From contig JBMSYN010000005.1 of the NCBI GenBank assembly GCA_049426725.1, forward strand, positions 61,581 to 125,580: a stretch of 64,000 bases of DNA, written 5' to 3'. This DNA is from UBA961 sp049426725 (GTDB lineage: Bacteria; Bacteroidota; Ignavibacteria; Kapaibacteriales; UBA961). Made by a program: the position numbers and the translations under genes. Shown piece after piece: positions 1 through 8,068 of the stretch. Below the pieces are notes generated by a model. The model saw nothing but the letters and a program-made list of their open reading frames with translations. It was not told where the DNA came from and did no database searches. Each line of letters opens with the position of its first letter. The first letter of the stretch is position 1.

Positions 1-354
1 TTTTGCATTGGGATTATATGATCCGGTTTCGACATTGTCGCGGGTTGCACGCACAGCTTCAATTTCAACAAGACCCAATGTTGTTTCGGCTGCTATGAAA
101 CCAGGATAAATTGATTTGCCTGTGCAATCAATCACTTCAGCATTCGCGGGGATATCTACATTTTTTCCGACGGCAATGATCTTTCCTTTGTCAAAAACAA
201 TCGTTGCACCATCCATGGTACCTTGCGTAATCGTATATACTTTTGCATTCTTCAATGCGATGGGTTGTTTTTGTGGTGCACCGGGTACTTTGTCATGACC
301 ATGAAGCATGGATGCAGAAGCAATAAAAGCAGTTATGATTGACAAAAATTTCAT
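1..354 (-). CDS. Secreted amidohydrolase family protein (5' part; runs off the window)
   Basis: The first 118 codons read from an ATG at 354 and the gene continues beyond base 1. The product opens with a signal peptide (MKFLSIITAFIASASMLHG) followed by the N-terminal beta-sandwich typical of imidazolonepropionase-like amidohydrolases: KNAKVYTIT, GKIIAVG, then DCTGKSIYPGFI, where family members usually have a GK-hydrophobic-PGFID strand leading into the metal site. Here the residues after PGF are IAAET rather than the usual ID-x-H-x-H, so the first metal ligands are missing or displaced; the catalytic barrel is outside the window. Expected location is the periplasm. A Bacteroidota-type promoter at 507-537 and a structured leader precede it. 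Confidence 0.8.
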   Translation of the reverse strand, partial: MKFLSIITAFIASASMLHGHDKVPGAPQKQPIALKNAKVYTITQGTMDGATIVFDKGKIIAVGKNVDIPANAEVIDCTGKSIYPGFIAAETTLGLVEIEAVRATRDNVETGSYNPNAK

Positions 355-411
355 TGTTGACTCAACTCAAATTGAATGATAAAAAGTGATCCAGATGGCT
401 ATAAAGTGAGA

Positions 412-443
412 TGCCCTTTGACGTCACCACTCGTCAAAGGGCA
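412..443 (-). promoter_or_regulatory. Leader hairpin 2, perfect 12-bp stem
   Basis: TGCCCTTTGACG (412-423) and CGTCAAAGGGCA (432-443) are perfect complements around an 8-nt loop. No T-run follows on either strand, so it is not an ordinary intrinsic terminator. It lies about 58 nt upstream of the amidohydrolase ATG, inside the predicted leader; a purine-rich, G-tract segment (444-470 read on minus) separates it from hairpin 1. Confidence 0.55.
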
Positions 444-477
444 CTCCCCTTCCCACCTTTTCACCACCACAACAAAT

Positions 478-501
478 GAGAATCTCAACGAGTGAGTTCT
501 C
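478..501 (-). promoter_or_regulatory. Leader hairpin 1 at the predicted mRNA 5' end
   Basis: Minus-strand arms GAGAACTCA and TGAG-A-TTCTC pair over 9 bp with one bulged base around a 5-nt loop. The stem begins essentially at the predicted transcription start, which would protect the 5' end or form part of a folded leader. Confidence 0.4.
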
Positions 502-506
502 AGGGA

Positions 507-537
507 CAAATATAACATGAGACCCTATGCGATGCAA
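507..537 (-). promoter_or_regulatory. Bacteroidota-type promoter of the amidohydrolase gene
   Basis: On the minus strand TTG (537-535) is followed after 20 nt by TATATTTG (514-507), an exact match to the -33 TTG / -7 TAnnTTTG consensus. Transcription would start near 501 and leave a leader of about 147 nt before the ATG at 354. Confidence 0.6.
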
Positions 538-571
538 GTGGAAAAAGGAAGAAAAAAGGTTTTTTTTGACA

Positions 572-580
572 TGTGGATAA
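572..580 (-). promoter_or_regulatory. DnaA-box-like nonamer
   Basis: TGTGGATAA is the exact complement of the DnaA box TTATCCACA. It lies between the divergent promoters of the amidohydrolase and tRNA-Pro. A single box need not be functional. Confidence 0.35.
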
Positions 581-602
581 CTATGAAAAATCAGCAAAGT
601 GA

Positions 603-633
603 TTGGTTATCTCAAAAAAAAGCCAGATATTTG
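603..633 (+). promoter_or_regulatory. Probable promoter of tRNA-Pro(TGG)
   Basis: TTG (603-605), 20 nt, then GATATTTG (626-633), a 7-of-8 match to TAnnTTTG. The tRNA starts 15 nt after the element, nearly the same distance as in the tRNA-Leu promoter elsewhere in the window. Confidence 0.45.
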
Positions 634-647
634 TGCTCCCATTTCGA

Positions 648-722
648 CGGGGTGTAGCGCAGTCCGGTTAGCGCACCTGCTTTGGGAGCAGGGGGTCGTG
701 AGTTCGAATCCCACCACCCCGA
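648..722 (+). tRNA. tRNA-Pro (anticodon TGG)
   Basis: Cloverleaf: 7-bp acceptor CGGGGTG/CACCCCG, D-stem GCGC/GCGC, anticodon stem CCTGC/GCAGG with loop TTTGGGA (anticodon 683-685, G37 present as expected for proline tRNAs), T-loop TTCGAAT and discriminator A. One T-stem position is an A-C mismatch, common in this tRNA. CCA is not encoded. It reads CCA directly and probably the other CCN codons by wobble. Confidence 0.95.
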
Positions 723-727
723 CGATG

Positions 728-756
728 AAATACCGCCTCATGGCGGTATTTTTTTA
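728..756 (+). terminator. Intrinsic terminator after tRNA-Pro
   Basis: AAATACCGCC (728-737), loop TCAT, GGCGGTATTT (742-751), followed by more T residues. The T-run overlaps the stop codon (754-756) of the convergent phosphoribosyltransferase gene. Confidence 0.85.
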
Positions 757-1293
757 TGCCCTATCTGAAATAAGTGTCGGAGATTCGGATATTATTTCAT
801 GAATATCCTTTTTGAGAACTGAGATTTGCCGCACATTAAGGGGGGTTTTACGTGTTGTGATATCAATCAAAGAGGCAATACCAATCAATCTGGCGTCTTG
901 TGTGAGAATTTCTCTACCGATTGCTTTATAGATGGAAATATCATCTGTCAAGATATCATCGACGATGATTGCTCTATCACCGGAATGAATATGAAGCGCT
1001 TCATAAAAAACGGAATCCGTTGATGATCGCCACAATAATCTTGCTTCCAATTGTCTGGCAATTTCAGAAGCGAATGGCAGTGCCCCCACCCTTGCGCTTA
1101 TGACCACTTGCACATCCATGTCCCAGAAGTGCTTGACGATTTCATAACTGAGTTTTCTGCATAATGGTGGATATTGAAATGCTTTGACTGGTGCATACCA
1201 TTCATCCACAATGCGATTATCAGGTAATTGAAATGCTCCCTTGAGCAATGCGCCACAAGAAGTCAATTGATCGATGATGTCTTGATAATCCAT
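754..1293 (-). CDS. PyrE-like phosphoribosyltransferase paralogue with degenerate PRPP motif
   Basis: A 179-aa type I phosphoribosyltransferase fold resembling orotate phosphoribosyltransferase: a RVGALPFASEIA segment (68-79) corresponds to the loop that in PyrE reads close to GGVPLATAVA, and AIIVDDILTDDIS (108-120) is the PRPP-binding strand and loop. The two acidic residues of that motif are kept, but the following TTGG is replaced by TDDI. The RK...K catalytic flexible loop of PyrE is not recognisable between residues 88 and 105. It may therefore have another substrate or little activity. The start codon overlaps the stop of the upstream DUF5686 gene (TAATG), so the two are translationally coupled. 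Confidence 0.7.
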   Translation of the reverse strand: MDYQDIIDQLTSCGALLKGAFQLPDNRIVDEWYAPVKAFQYPPLCRKLSYEIVKHFWDMDVQVVISARVGALPFASEIARQLEARLLWRSSTDSVFYEALHIHSGDRAIIVDDILTDDISIYKAIGREILTQDARLIGIASLIDITTRKTPLNVRQISVLKKDIHEIISESPTLISDRA

Positions 1294-3710
1294 TAAAACG
1301 TTGCAGATGAAATTGTGAATCGCAATTCCGGTTGCATTCTTTGGCTAAGTCTGGCTGAAAGATCCAATCGGAAGAACAACAAAATTCTGTTTAGGGCAAT
1401 ACCAGTTTCATAGTAATATCTGTCTGATGTCTGTTCGGTTGATGGCAAAGTTTGCAGTCGAATTGCACCTGGTGAGAAATCGGTCCAGCCTATACTACCT
1501 GTAAGGATAAATTCAATGCCAAATGATGCTATGCTTGGTATTCTCAATACACCGGGTATGACTTCTCCAAAACTATGTTCTAAGGTTAATGCGGCATAGC
1601 GATCGCCATAAAATTCTTTGACATTCATGCCTCTGAATACACCATCACCTGCTGTTGAAGAAATGGAAGATTCCAAAGAATAGAATTTCTGAGGAGGTAC
1701 ATCGCCCCATGACCATCCACCTGTAAATCGCATGTCCAATCTCCAAAGAGGCAAAGTTGGTGTTCGAAAGAAAGATTGAAATCCAACCTGTGAAAATGAC
1801 ACTTCACTAAGAGATTTTATTGCATGTTGTGCCATTACGATAAAACCACCTGTAGAAATTCTTCGGACAGGCGTGTATCGATAACGGAATTCGCCATTTA
1901 TCATAGTGTACTGACCCTCTAGAACAAGAGGATTTCCTCGAAATTGTACTTGTTCATCTGCAAAGAGAGCAAAATTGGTATTTACAAATGCTGGATCATG
2001 TCGTTCATGCCTGATACCGAATCGAATGGCTGATGGACGAATGAATTCATCTCTTCTCAAAAATCTCAATTGCCCCCACCCATATTCCCAATACAATCCT
2101 GCTCCTCTATTGTAATAGTAATCTCCATAATCATTTTTGAACAGAAATGACAATGTATTTATACCATTGACACCAATGACATAAGGATTGTCTCGCCTGG
2201 ATAAAGTGGAATATGCCTGTACTTCTATGAATTGCTTTTTTGTTTTGTCAAGAAATTGCCTGTGAAAGAGATCGATATATGGTCTTTTGTCTGCCCAGCC
2301 ATACCCAACTTGCATGCCGGTTTCCGCATTGAAAGTCTGGGTGAATTGCAGTCCTATTCCAGTATACGGACCATGCACGCGATTATATCGAAGGATATTC
2401 TCAAATCCGGTAAATGGTCTTTGTTGAAATTGTTGGAAAAATCTGGAAACATCTCCCAATAATGTATTCAAAGCACTTGTTGCAAGTGAATCTGGATCCT
2501 CCAATGCTTTTTGTATTTGAACATATGCTTGTTCTTCTTCTGCCTTAAGTGGAAGAACTGCTTGTTCTATCCAGAATGTTGAATCAAATGTTTGTGCTTT
2601 ATCATTGACTTCAACTCTTCTTTGTTCAAAGATATCCGGATTGATATCTGGATTGATTGCATAATCATATGCTACCGTTTCGATAGTGATATCAACTCTT
2701 GGAGCAAATAAGAACAAAATTTCAGCAGAAAGTGATGAATAAATTCTCAAGCTTACCGGTAGAGCATATTTTGATTCAAATTCCTGGAAACTCTGTTCTA
2801 TGATGAAAGATGCATCGAATGGAAGTTTGACAGCTCTATTGGGTATGAGCGAAACAAAAACAGGTGATAAACTTTTTTTATGAATGTGGACGATCCCTGA
2901 AAACAATCGTCTTTGAGATGTTTTGGGTTTTACTTGTATCTTGGCGATTTCTTCACCATCATCCGAAGACGTGCCTTCAAGAACATATTCATAAAAGTCA
3001 AGAGCATCCGGATGAAAGGGCGAGAACACTTCCTCGCCTGTCAATGAAACGATATCTTCATAGCAATTGATATTTGTTCCGAATGCCACAAAATTTGCTT
3101 GAGGAGGAATATTTGCCGTTTGTCTCTTTTGGAGAATTTCATTGAAGAATTTATCCGGTTTGGCATAATACCCTTTTGAATATGATTCCAGGATTGAGAA
3201 TATGCTGGTGTCATTTCTTCCACTGCTTCTTCCTGCAGTCAATGTGTCAGCGCTCACGACAAATTTCGTGTACAACATATAGGTATAGCGCTGCAGCGAA
3301 TCTTTCCATTGTTGTTTCTTTTGTAAAACAGAACGCATGAGTTTTACGCCGGGATCTTCAGCCGAGACGATTACCTCAGCAGATCGGAATGCCGATTGAC
3401 GAAGCATGATGTCAATCGTCATGTCTTTTTTGGAAAGGGTTATGTTTTTACTTGTCGAAGTATAACCCACCATACTAAAAGTGAGAGTATATTCCCCTTC
3501 TTTCAATTTCAGGACATAAGCACCTTGCTTTGAAGTGACACTGGCTTTGGAATCGGGACCAATTGCACGAATTGTGACGAACTTGAGTGGCTCCCCTGTT
3601 TCGGCATCAGTTATTGTACCACGTATTGTTGACAAATCAGCTGCATCCATGCTTCCACATACAATGAAGCATGAGCATATCATGGATAGTATGATTGAAA
3701 GAATGTTCAT
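1293..3710 (-). CDS. Outer-membrane DUF5686 protein with carboxypeptidase-regulatory-like domain
   Basis: An 805-aa protein with a signal peptide (MNILSIILSMICSCFIVCG), a CarboxypepD_reg-like beta-sandwich at about 30-110 (RGTITDAETGEPLKFVTI, GEYTLTFSMVGY), then the DUF5686 region and a C-terminal half rich in alternating aromatic strands that ends like an outer-membrane barrel (LRFTISSATF). DUF5686 proteins are outer-membrane proteins of Bacteroidota with no established role. I chose ATG 3710; the frame could open at a TTG at 3716. It starts 9 nt after rluB and overlaps the phosphoribosyltransferase by one base, so rluB, this gene and the transferase probably form one transcript. Confidence 0.8.
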   Translation of the reverse strand: MNILSIILSMICSCFIVCGSMDAADLSTIRGTITDAETGEPLKFVTIRAIGPDSKASVTSKQGAYVLKLKEGEYTLTFSMVGYTSTSKNITLSKKDMTIDIMLRQSAFRSAEVIVSAEDPGVKLMRSVLQKKQQWKDSLQRYTYMLYTKFVVSADTLTAGRSSGRNDTSIFSILESYSKGYYAKPDKFFNEILQKRQTANIPPQANFVAFGTNINCYEDIVSLTGEEVFSPFHPDALDFYEYVLEGTSSDDGEEIAKIQVKPKTSQRRLFSGIVHIHKKSLSPVFVSLIPNRAVKLPFDASFIIEQSFQEFESKYALPVSLRIYSSLSAEILFLFAPRVDITIETVAYDYAINPDINPDIFEQRRVEVNDKAQTFDSTFWIEQAVLPLKAEEEQAYVQIQKALEDPDSLATSALNTLLGDVSRFFQQFQQRPFTGFENILRYNRVHGPYTGIGLQFTQTFNAETGMQVGYGWADKRPYIDLFHRQFLDKTKKQFIEVQAYSTLSRRDNPYVIGVNGINTLSFLFKNDYGDYYYNRGAGLYWEYGWGQLRFLRRDEFIRPSAIRFGIRHERHDPAFVNTNFALFADEQVQFRGNPLVLEGQYTMINGEFRYRYTPVRRISTGGFIVMAQHAIKSLSEVSFSQVGFQSFFRTPTLPLWRLDMRFTGGWSWGDVPPQKFYSLESSISSTAGDGVFRGMNVKEFYGDRYAALTLEHSFGEVIPGVLRIPSIASFGIEFILTGSIGWTDFSPGAIRLQTLPSTEQTSDRYYYETGIALNRILLFFRLDLSARLSQRMQPELRFTISSATF

Positions 3711-3719
3711 CACCAATTA

Positions 3720-4619
3720 TCAAAATGCTCTGTCTAACCCAACCATATCGCGCAGTGCACGAACTTCCGCTTTTGTCAATTGTCTATGTTCGCCTCTACG
3801 CAATCCACTTGTTGAAAGAGTTGCAAACCGTTTTCTGTCAAGTTTCTTTACATCATACCCCAATGCTTCAAATATTCTTCGAACTTCTCGATTTTTTCCT
3901 TCTGCAAGAATCAAATTGACAATGCTATGATCTTTGGGATCGACAAATACCTCACATGCTCCGGTTCTTCCGTCTTCCAATTCAATTCCATGACTGATCT
4001 TTCTGGCATCTCGTAGATCTATGTCTTTATCCAAACCTACTTTATATTCTCTTTTGATTTCATATTTCGGATGAGTCAAACGATATGCTAGTTCACCATC
4101 ATTGGTTATCAATAATGCACCGGTTGTATTTCTATCAAGACGTCCCACGGGGAATATGCGATATTTGCTACGAATGAGATCTAAGACAGTTGTTCTTCCC
4201 AATTCATCGGAAGCTGTTGTAATGACATCTTTAGGTTTATTGAGAAGAAAATACACTAGGAATCTTCGATCTGTTACAGGTTCTCCCTTGACTGTTACAA
4301 AATCTTCCAATTGAATTCTTGTAGAAAGATCTGTCACAACTTTTCCATTGACTTTCACCAAACCGGCGGTAATTAATTCCTCAACGGCTCTTCTTGCACC
4401 AATTCCGGCATCAGCAAGATATTTATTGATGCGGGTTCCTTCACCCTTAACAGGCTTTGATTTCCCTCGAAGTTGCGAATGAGACTTCTGCGATGTTCCT
4501 TTGGATGATTGACGATTACCTCTTGATCCCGAATCGCGCTTGGGTGTAGATTGAGTTCTTTTTTTGTCACCTGACGAGGGTGTTGATCTTTTCGAAGATC
4601 CGGAAGGTCTTGCTCTCAT
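3720..4619 (-). CDS. rluB: RluB/RsuA-family pseudouridine synthase with basic N-terminal tail
   Basis: A 299-aa enzyme converting a uridine of rRNA to pseudouridine. An S4 RNA-binding domain (about 63-110, RINKYLADAGIGARRAVEELI) precedes the catalytic domain with GRLDRNTTGALLITNDG (about 157-173), whose Asp is the nucleophile, and the family motif EGKNREVRRIF near 240. The first 60 residues are low-complexity Ser/Lys/Arg/Gln and almost certainly disordered; such tails occur in RluB relatives and probably add RNA affinity. Whether the target is the RluB, RluE, RluF or RsuA site cannot be told from sequence. It lies 59 nt downstream of the GT9 gene. Confidence 0.88.
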   Translation of the reverse strand: MRARPSGSSKRSTPSSGDKKRTQSTPKRDSGSRGNRQSSKGTSQKSHSQLRGKSKPVKGEGTRINKYLADAGIGARRAVEELITAGLVKVNGKVVTDLSTRIQLEDFVTVKGEPVTDRRFLVYFLLNKPKDVITTASDELGRTTVLDLIRSKYRIFPVGRLDRNTTGALLITNDGELAYRLTHPKYEIKREYKVGLDKDIDLRDARKISHGIELEDGRTGACEVFVDPKDHSIVNLILAEGKNREVRRIFEALGYDVKKLDRKRFATLSTSGLRRGEHRQLTKAEVRALRDMVGLDRAF

Positions 4620-4678
4620 GATGTTCCTCTGTTAAATGCTTGACAAAATTACGGAATTCTCATGATGTCAGGACGATA

Positions 4679-5698
4679 TCAAGACAAGTAGTTGAGGGCG
4701 ACTCGTAAAACTTCCTCCGGTAATGTCTGCTCCATGCATGCATGAGTATTGAGCGGACATTGTGCTTGACCATGAATTGAGCATGGCCTGCAATCAAGAT
4801 TCTTTTGCATGATGAATGAAACATCGGAAAGAGGTGCAAAACCAAATGCAGGATGAGTTGGACCAAATATTGCAATTGTGGGACAATTTACAAGAGATGC
4901 AAGATGAATTGGAGCACTATCATTTGCAATGAGTAGTCTTGCACGCGAAATCATGTCAATTGTTTCATCCAATGATAGCTTACCTGCCAAATTGATTACT
5001 CGATTAGCATATTGTTCCGGCAAGATTGAGTCACATAAAGATGCATCATATTCTGATCCAATGAGAGCAATAGAATGAGGCGATGATTCAAGCAATGATT
5101 CAATGAGTTTTCCAAAATGATGTTTTGGCCATCTTTTTGTTGGCCAAACACTCCCAGGGGCAATTACGATATATGGTTCGGAAATCTCTGTATGAGTCCG
5201 GACTTTGCTACTACCGGCTAATAGAGATCTTCTTTTTTGAGAATCTGTACTTTCTGATTTCTTATACATCGAGAGAAATACTTTTTGTCTTTCTACTTCA
5301 TGGATTCCTTTTGTATAAGGTTGTCGATTCGTATACACAAATGACAGAGCTGAACTGTTATAACCCGATCGTATTGGAATTTGTGAACCTGCAACAATGA
5401 GTGAAGTTCTAAAAGATTGATGAAGCGATATTAAGGTATCGGCAGAGTATGATCTCATTGTAGCAATCATCAAACGAATACCTTTCCATCCGGAATGTTT
5501 TCCCCTTTTATCATAGACAATTACCTCATCAATGATATGTGGATATGCTCTTGCAATTTCGGCGCCGCTTGGTGTAGTGATGAAAATGATGCGATCTTTC
5601 GGACAAATCAACTTCATTTCCTCAAGGAGAAACATTGTGAGAGCTATATCACCAATGAATCCGGTTTGAATGATAATATGACTTTGTGATTCAGGCAT
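4679..5698 (-). CDS. Glycosyltransferase family 9 (ADP-heptose:LPS heptosyltransferase type)
   Basis: 339 aa with the two Rossmann halves of GT9/GT-B enzymes: QTGFIGDIALTMFLLEEM at the N-terminus, APGSVWPTKRWPKHHFGKL in the middle and the sugar-nucleotide site ANDSAPIHLASLVNCPTIAIFGPTHP split around residues 260-290. It most likely adds a heptose or related sugar to the LPS core in the cytoplasm. It overlaps the lipid A acyltransferase by 8 bp, supporting a joint role in LPS assembly. The C-terminal cysteines (CRPCSIHGQAQC) resemble a conserved cluster of this family. Confidence 0.85.
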   Translation of the reverse strand: MPESQSHIIIQTGFIGDIALTMFLLEEMKLICPKDRIIFITTPSGAEIARAYPHIIDEVIVYDKRGKHSGWKGIRLMIATMRSYSADTLISLHQSFRTSLIVAGSQIPIRSGYNSSALSFVYTNRQPYTKGIHEVERQKVFLSMYKKSESTDSQKRRSLLAGSSKVRTHTEISEPYIVIAPGSVWPTKRWPKHHFGKLIESLLESSPHSIALIGSEYDASLCDSILPEQYANRVINLAGKLSLDETIDMISRARLLIANDSAPIHLASLVNCPTIAIFGPTHPAFGFAPLSDVSFIMQKNLDCRPCSIHGQAQCPLNTHACMEQTLPEEVLRVALNYLS

Positions 5699-6569
5699 GA
5701 TATTTCCAGCGATTATGCTGCCATGTCCATTGATCAGGGTGATTTCGTATTGCAGATTCCAAAAATGCAGTATGCCGTTTTGTAAGTATTTTGATGTCTT
5801 CGGGAGTATTATTCAGATCTTCAATTGGAATCTCGGTGAGGGTGACAATATATTTTCCATCTTTATTTCTGACCGGTACGGCAAAGACGAGTGGAGTTTG
5901 GAAGCGTAATGCCAATGCAGCAGGAGATTCAAACACAATTGCATCTCTGCCAAAGAAAGGAATTCGGGCATCTTTTTGCGGATCTGCCGCTTGATCTATG
6001 AGTAATGCAATAGGCTCATTGTGTAGTAAAGATTTTACAAGAGGTTTTGCGGCATGTTCCATAGAAACAGTCGTATTACCACCACGAGTTCTTAATTCAG
6101 TAATTGCGGCATGTACAAAAGGATTCTTTTGCTCTTTGGCGACAAGAAGAAAAGATTTCCGAGCATGAATTCCGGCAGTAAATGCAAGATATTCCCAATT
6201 GGCAAGATGACCCGAGATGATTACTATCCCTTTCCCTCTTTGCAATATGTGTTCAATCAATGATATATTCTCGAAGGACATGTATGATGCAATCATTTGA
6301 TTACTCATGAAATGCATTGCCGATATCTCAAGCAATACAATTCCAAGATTTTGATAACTTCCTTTTAAGACTTTGTCATGGAATGTCGATTGCTCTTCAG
6401 GAAAAGCTTTGATGATATTGTCTTTTGTGATTGCCACACGCTTTGAAGACAGTAACATAAGCAGTCTTCCAAGACCTTTTCCCGCTTGAATACGAATCAC
6501 ATGTGGAAGTGCAGCACTCAAATAACCGGTGATGCGCAAGAGCATCAGTAAAAGATACTGTGCAATCAT
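5691..6569 (-). CDS. lpxL: Lipid A biosynthesis acyltransferase (LpxL/HtrB family)
   Basis: 292 aa, the usual family length. One N-terminal hydrophobic segment anchors it in the inner membrane, and SGHLANWEYLAF (119-130) supplies the catalytic H-x4-E motif (His121, Glu126). The family transfers a secondary acyl chain to lipid A on the cytoplasmic face. The start ATG overlaps the stop of the GWxTD gene by 4 bp (ATGA) and the end overlaps the GT9 gene by 8 bp: a tight envelope operon. LpxL and LpxM types cannot be separated here. Confidence 0.88.
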   Translation of the reverse strand: MIAQYLLLMLLRITGYLSAALPHVIRIQAGKGLGRLLMLLSSKRVAITKDNIIKAFPEEQSTFHDKVLKGSYQNLGIVLLEISAMHFMSNQMIASYMSFENISLIEHILQRGKGIVIISGHLANWEYLAFTAGIHARKSFLLVAKEQKNPFVHAAITELRTRGGNTTVSMEHAAKPLVKSLLHNEPIALLIDQAADPQKDARIPFFGRDAIVFESPAALALRFQTPLVFAVPVRNKDGKYIVTLTEIPIEDLNNTPEDIKILTKRHTAFLESAIRNHPDQWTWQHNRWKYHA

Positions 6570-7984
6570 CGGATGAATTCCCTTCCACTTCCGGAATTGA
6601 AGGTATCGGTATCCACAAATTCATTGAACCAGTTATCATTTCTAGGTTCATTGATTGCAGTTGAATGAACAAGTATATGATTGTTTATATCACGAACATC
6701 CACAAAATGGAAGTATACTCCACCTTGAATTTCCGCATAAAACCATGACTCATAGGGGCGTACAGAATTCCCCATGTATTTTCGGTCAACTTGTGTTGGC
6801 GGACCATATCTTCGAAGCACTCTCCCTCTGTCGGAGCGCCATCCTTCTTTGAATTGTGGATTTGCGAAATAGGTATTTGCATACGAAATGGATTTTCTGA
6901 ATTCTTCCAATTTCTCATTGATCGGAGTATCAGTATTGGGATCCCTTTCCTTCCAAAAGCGATACATGAATTTTTGCTTTGCGGTCACATCGCCAAGGGC
7001 AGACCAAAGAGATTGCTCTTGTGAATTGGATAAACATTTTGCCTTTTCAAATTCCTCATTTATGCGATTCTCGGAATAAGTAGAAAATTCACTTTGCTGA
7101 AAAAGTTCATCTTCAGAAAAAGTATTAGCCAATTCAGGAGGCATTTCCGGATTGACAATATAAAAGCGTTTCATGCCGGAAACTGTGTCTTGTTTTTTGA
7201 TGCCATGATATTTCATGTGCACTGTATAAACACCACTTGGCAAGCCCAAAAGTGGTAATGCAACTGTTTCTACAATTGCCTCGGCATGAACAAACTTTTG
7301 TATTGGAATTTCAGCGAGCACTCTTTGAGCTGCATCTTTGATGACATACTGGATATTGAGGGAATCTCCGGGAAGACATTCGTATAATTCAGAATAAAGA
7401 TGGAGGATCGGATCTGTACCAATACATTCCAAACTTGGGTTTGGAATGAGAAGCAAACCATTTCTTTGAAATTGATGAGACCACAAAAGTTTTGTGGAAT
7501 CATTGAGTTGTTCAATCTGAAAGGTAGTCATCAAATCACTCATGTGCATTGTCTTCATGGACATTGCTCTGATCGGAAGAGATAATCTGACAGAAGAGAC
7601 TGCGGAACTATCATGAATATCAATGGCTTGAATGCTTATGGAATAATTTCCGGGGATAACATATACCGAGCGTCCACCTATCAAATTCCTTTCATGCATG
7701 ACAACCGGGTTTTGTGAAACATTGTCAATGATCCATTCATCGATAATGGAATCCTTGGTGACAATATTCACAAATTTCACCTTCATGTGGAAAGATCCTA
7801 CATATCCCTCAAGACTTGGAATATACCGTAATGCTGTATCTGGAAGTGAATAGACCAAACGACATTCAGTCAATGAATCAGTCCCATGATATTGCAGAAT
7901 ATCCAATGAAACATTCAAATTCCTACCTGAAAGAGAGTGGAATGCGAATGCAAGGAAGAATGTGAATGTTAACAGAGTTTTCAT
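6566..7984 (-). CDS. GWxTD domain-containing secreted protein
   Basis: 472 aa starting at ATG 7984 with a signal peptide (MKTLLTFTFFLAFAFHSLSG). A longer frame from 8044 would have to be translated through a terminator hairpin and put 20 odd residues before the signal peptide, so I reject it. The C-terminal 120 residues hold the domain: FMYRFWKERDPNTDTPINE, then GWRSDRGRVLRRYGPP (a GWxSD variant of GWxTD) and a YESWFY strand. The domain is common in secreted proteins of Bacteroidota and Acidobacteria; its role is unknown. The gene heads the lpxL-GT9 cluster, with a terminator ending 7 nt before its start codon. Confidence 0.82.
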   Translation of the reverse strand: MKTLLTFTFFLAFAFHSLSGRNLNVSLDILQYHGTDSLTECRLVYSLPDTALRYIPSLEGYVGSFHMKVKFVNIVTKDSIIDEWIIDNVSQNPVVMHERNLIGGRSVYVIPGNYSISIQAIDIHDSSAVSSVRLSLPIRAMSMKTMHMSDLMTTFQIEQLNDSTKLLWSHQFQRNGLLLIPNPSLECIGTDPILHLYSELYECLPGDSLNIQYVIKDAAQRVLAEIPIQKFVHAEAIVETVALPLLGLPSGVYTVHMKYHGIKKQDTVSGMKRFYIVNPEMPPELANTFSEDELFQQSEFSTYSENRINEEFEKAKCLSNSQEQSLWSALGDVTAKQKFMYRFWKERDPNTDTPINEKLEEFRKSISYANTYFANPQFKEGWRSDRGRVLRRYGPPTQVDRKYMGNSVRPYESWFYAEIQGGVYFHFVDVRDINNHILVHSTAINEPRNDNWFNEFVDTDTFNSGSGREFIR

Positions 7985-7991
7985 AAATATC

Positions 7992-8021
7992 AAAAAAAAG
8001 CCGTCAGGAAACCCCGACGGC
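7992..8021 (-). terminator. Intrinsic terminator between the PorV-like gene and the GWxTD gene
   Basis: Minus-strand stem GCCGTC/GACGGC (8021-8016 with 8005-8000), 10-nt loop, then eight T residues (7999-7992). It ends only 7 nt before the GWxTD start at 7984, leaving no room for a promoter or ribosome site, so downstream expression seems to depend on read-through. Confidence 0.8.
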
Positions 8022-8068
8022 AATTCTAAATTACAATGTTTCATGCCAATCGGCGATTGAGGATATAA

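Noticed and set aside
7985..8044. Longer N-terminus for the GWxTD protein from the ATG at 8044
   Set aside because: It would be read through a perfect terminator hairpin and T8 run and would place 20 non-hydrophobic residues before an obvious signal peptide.
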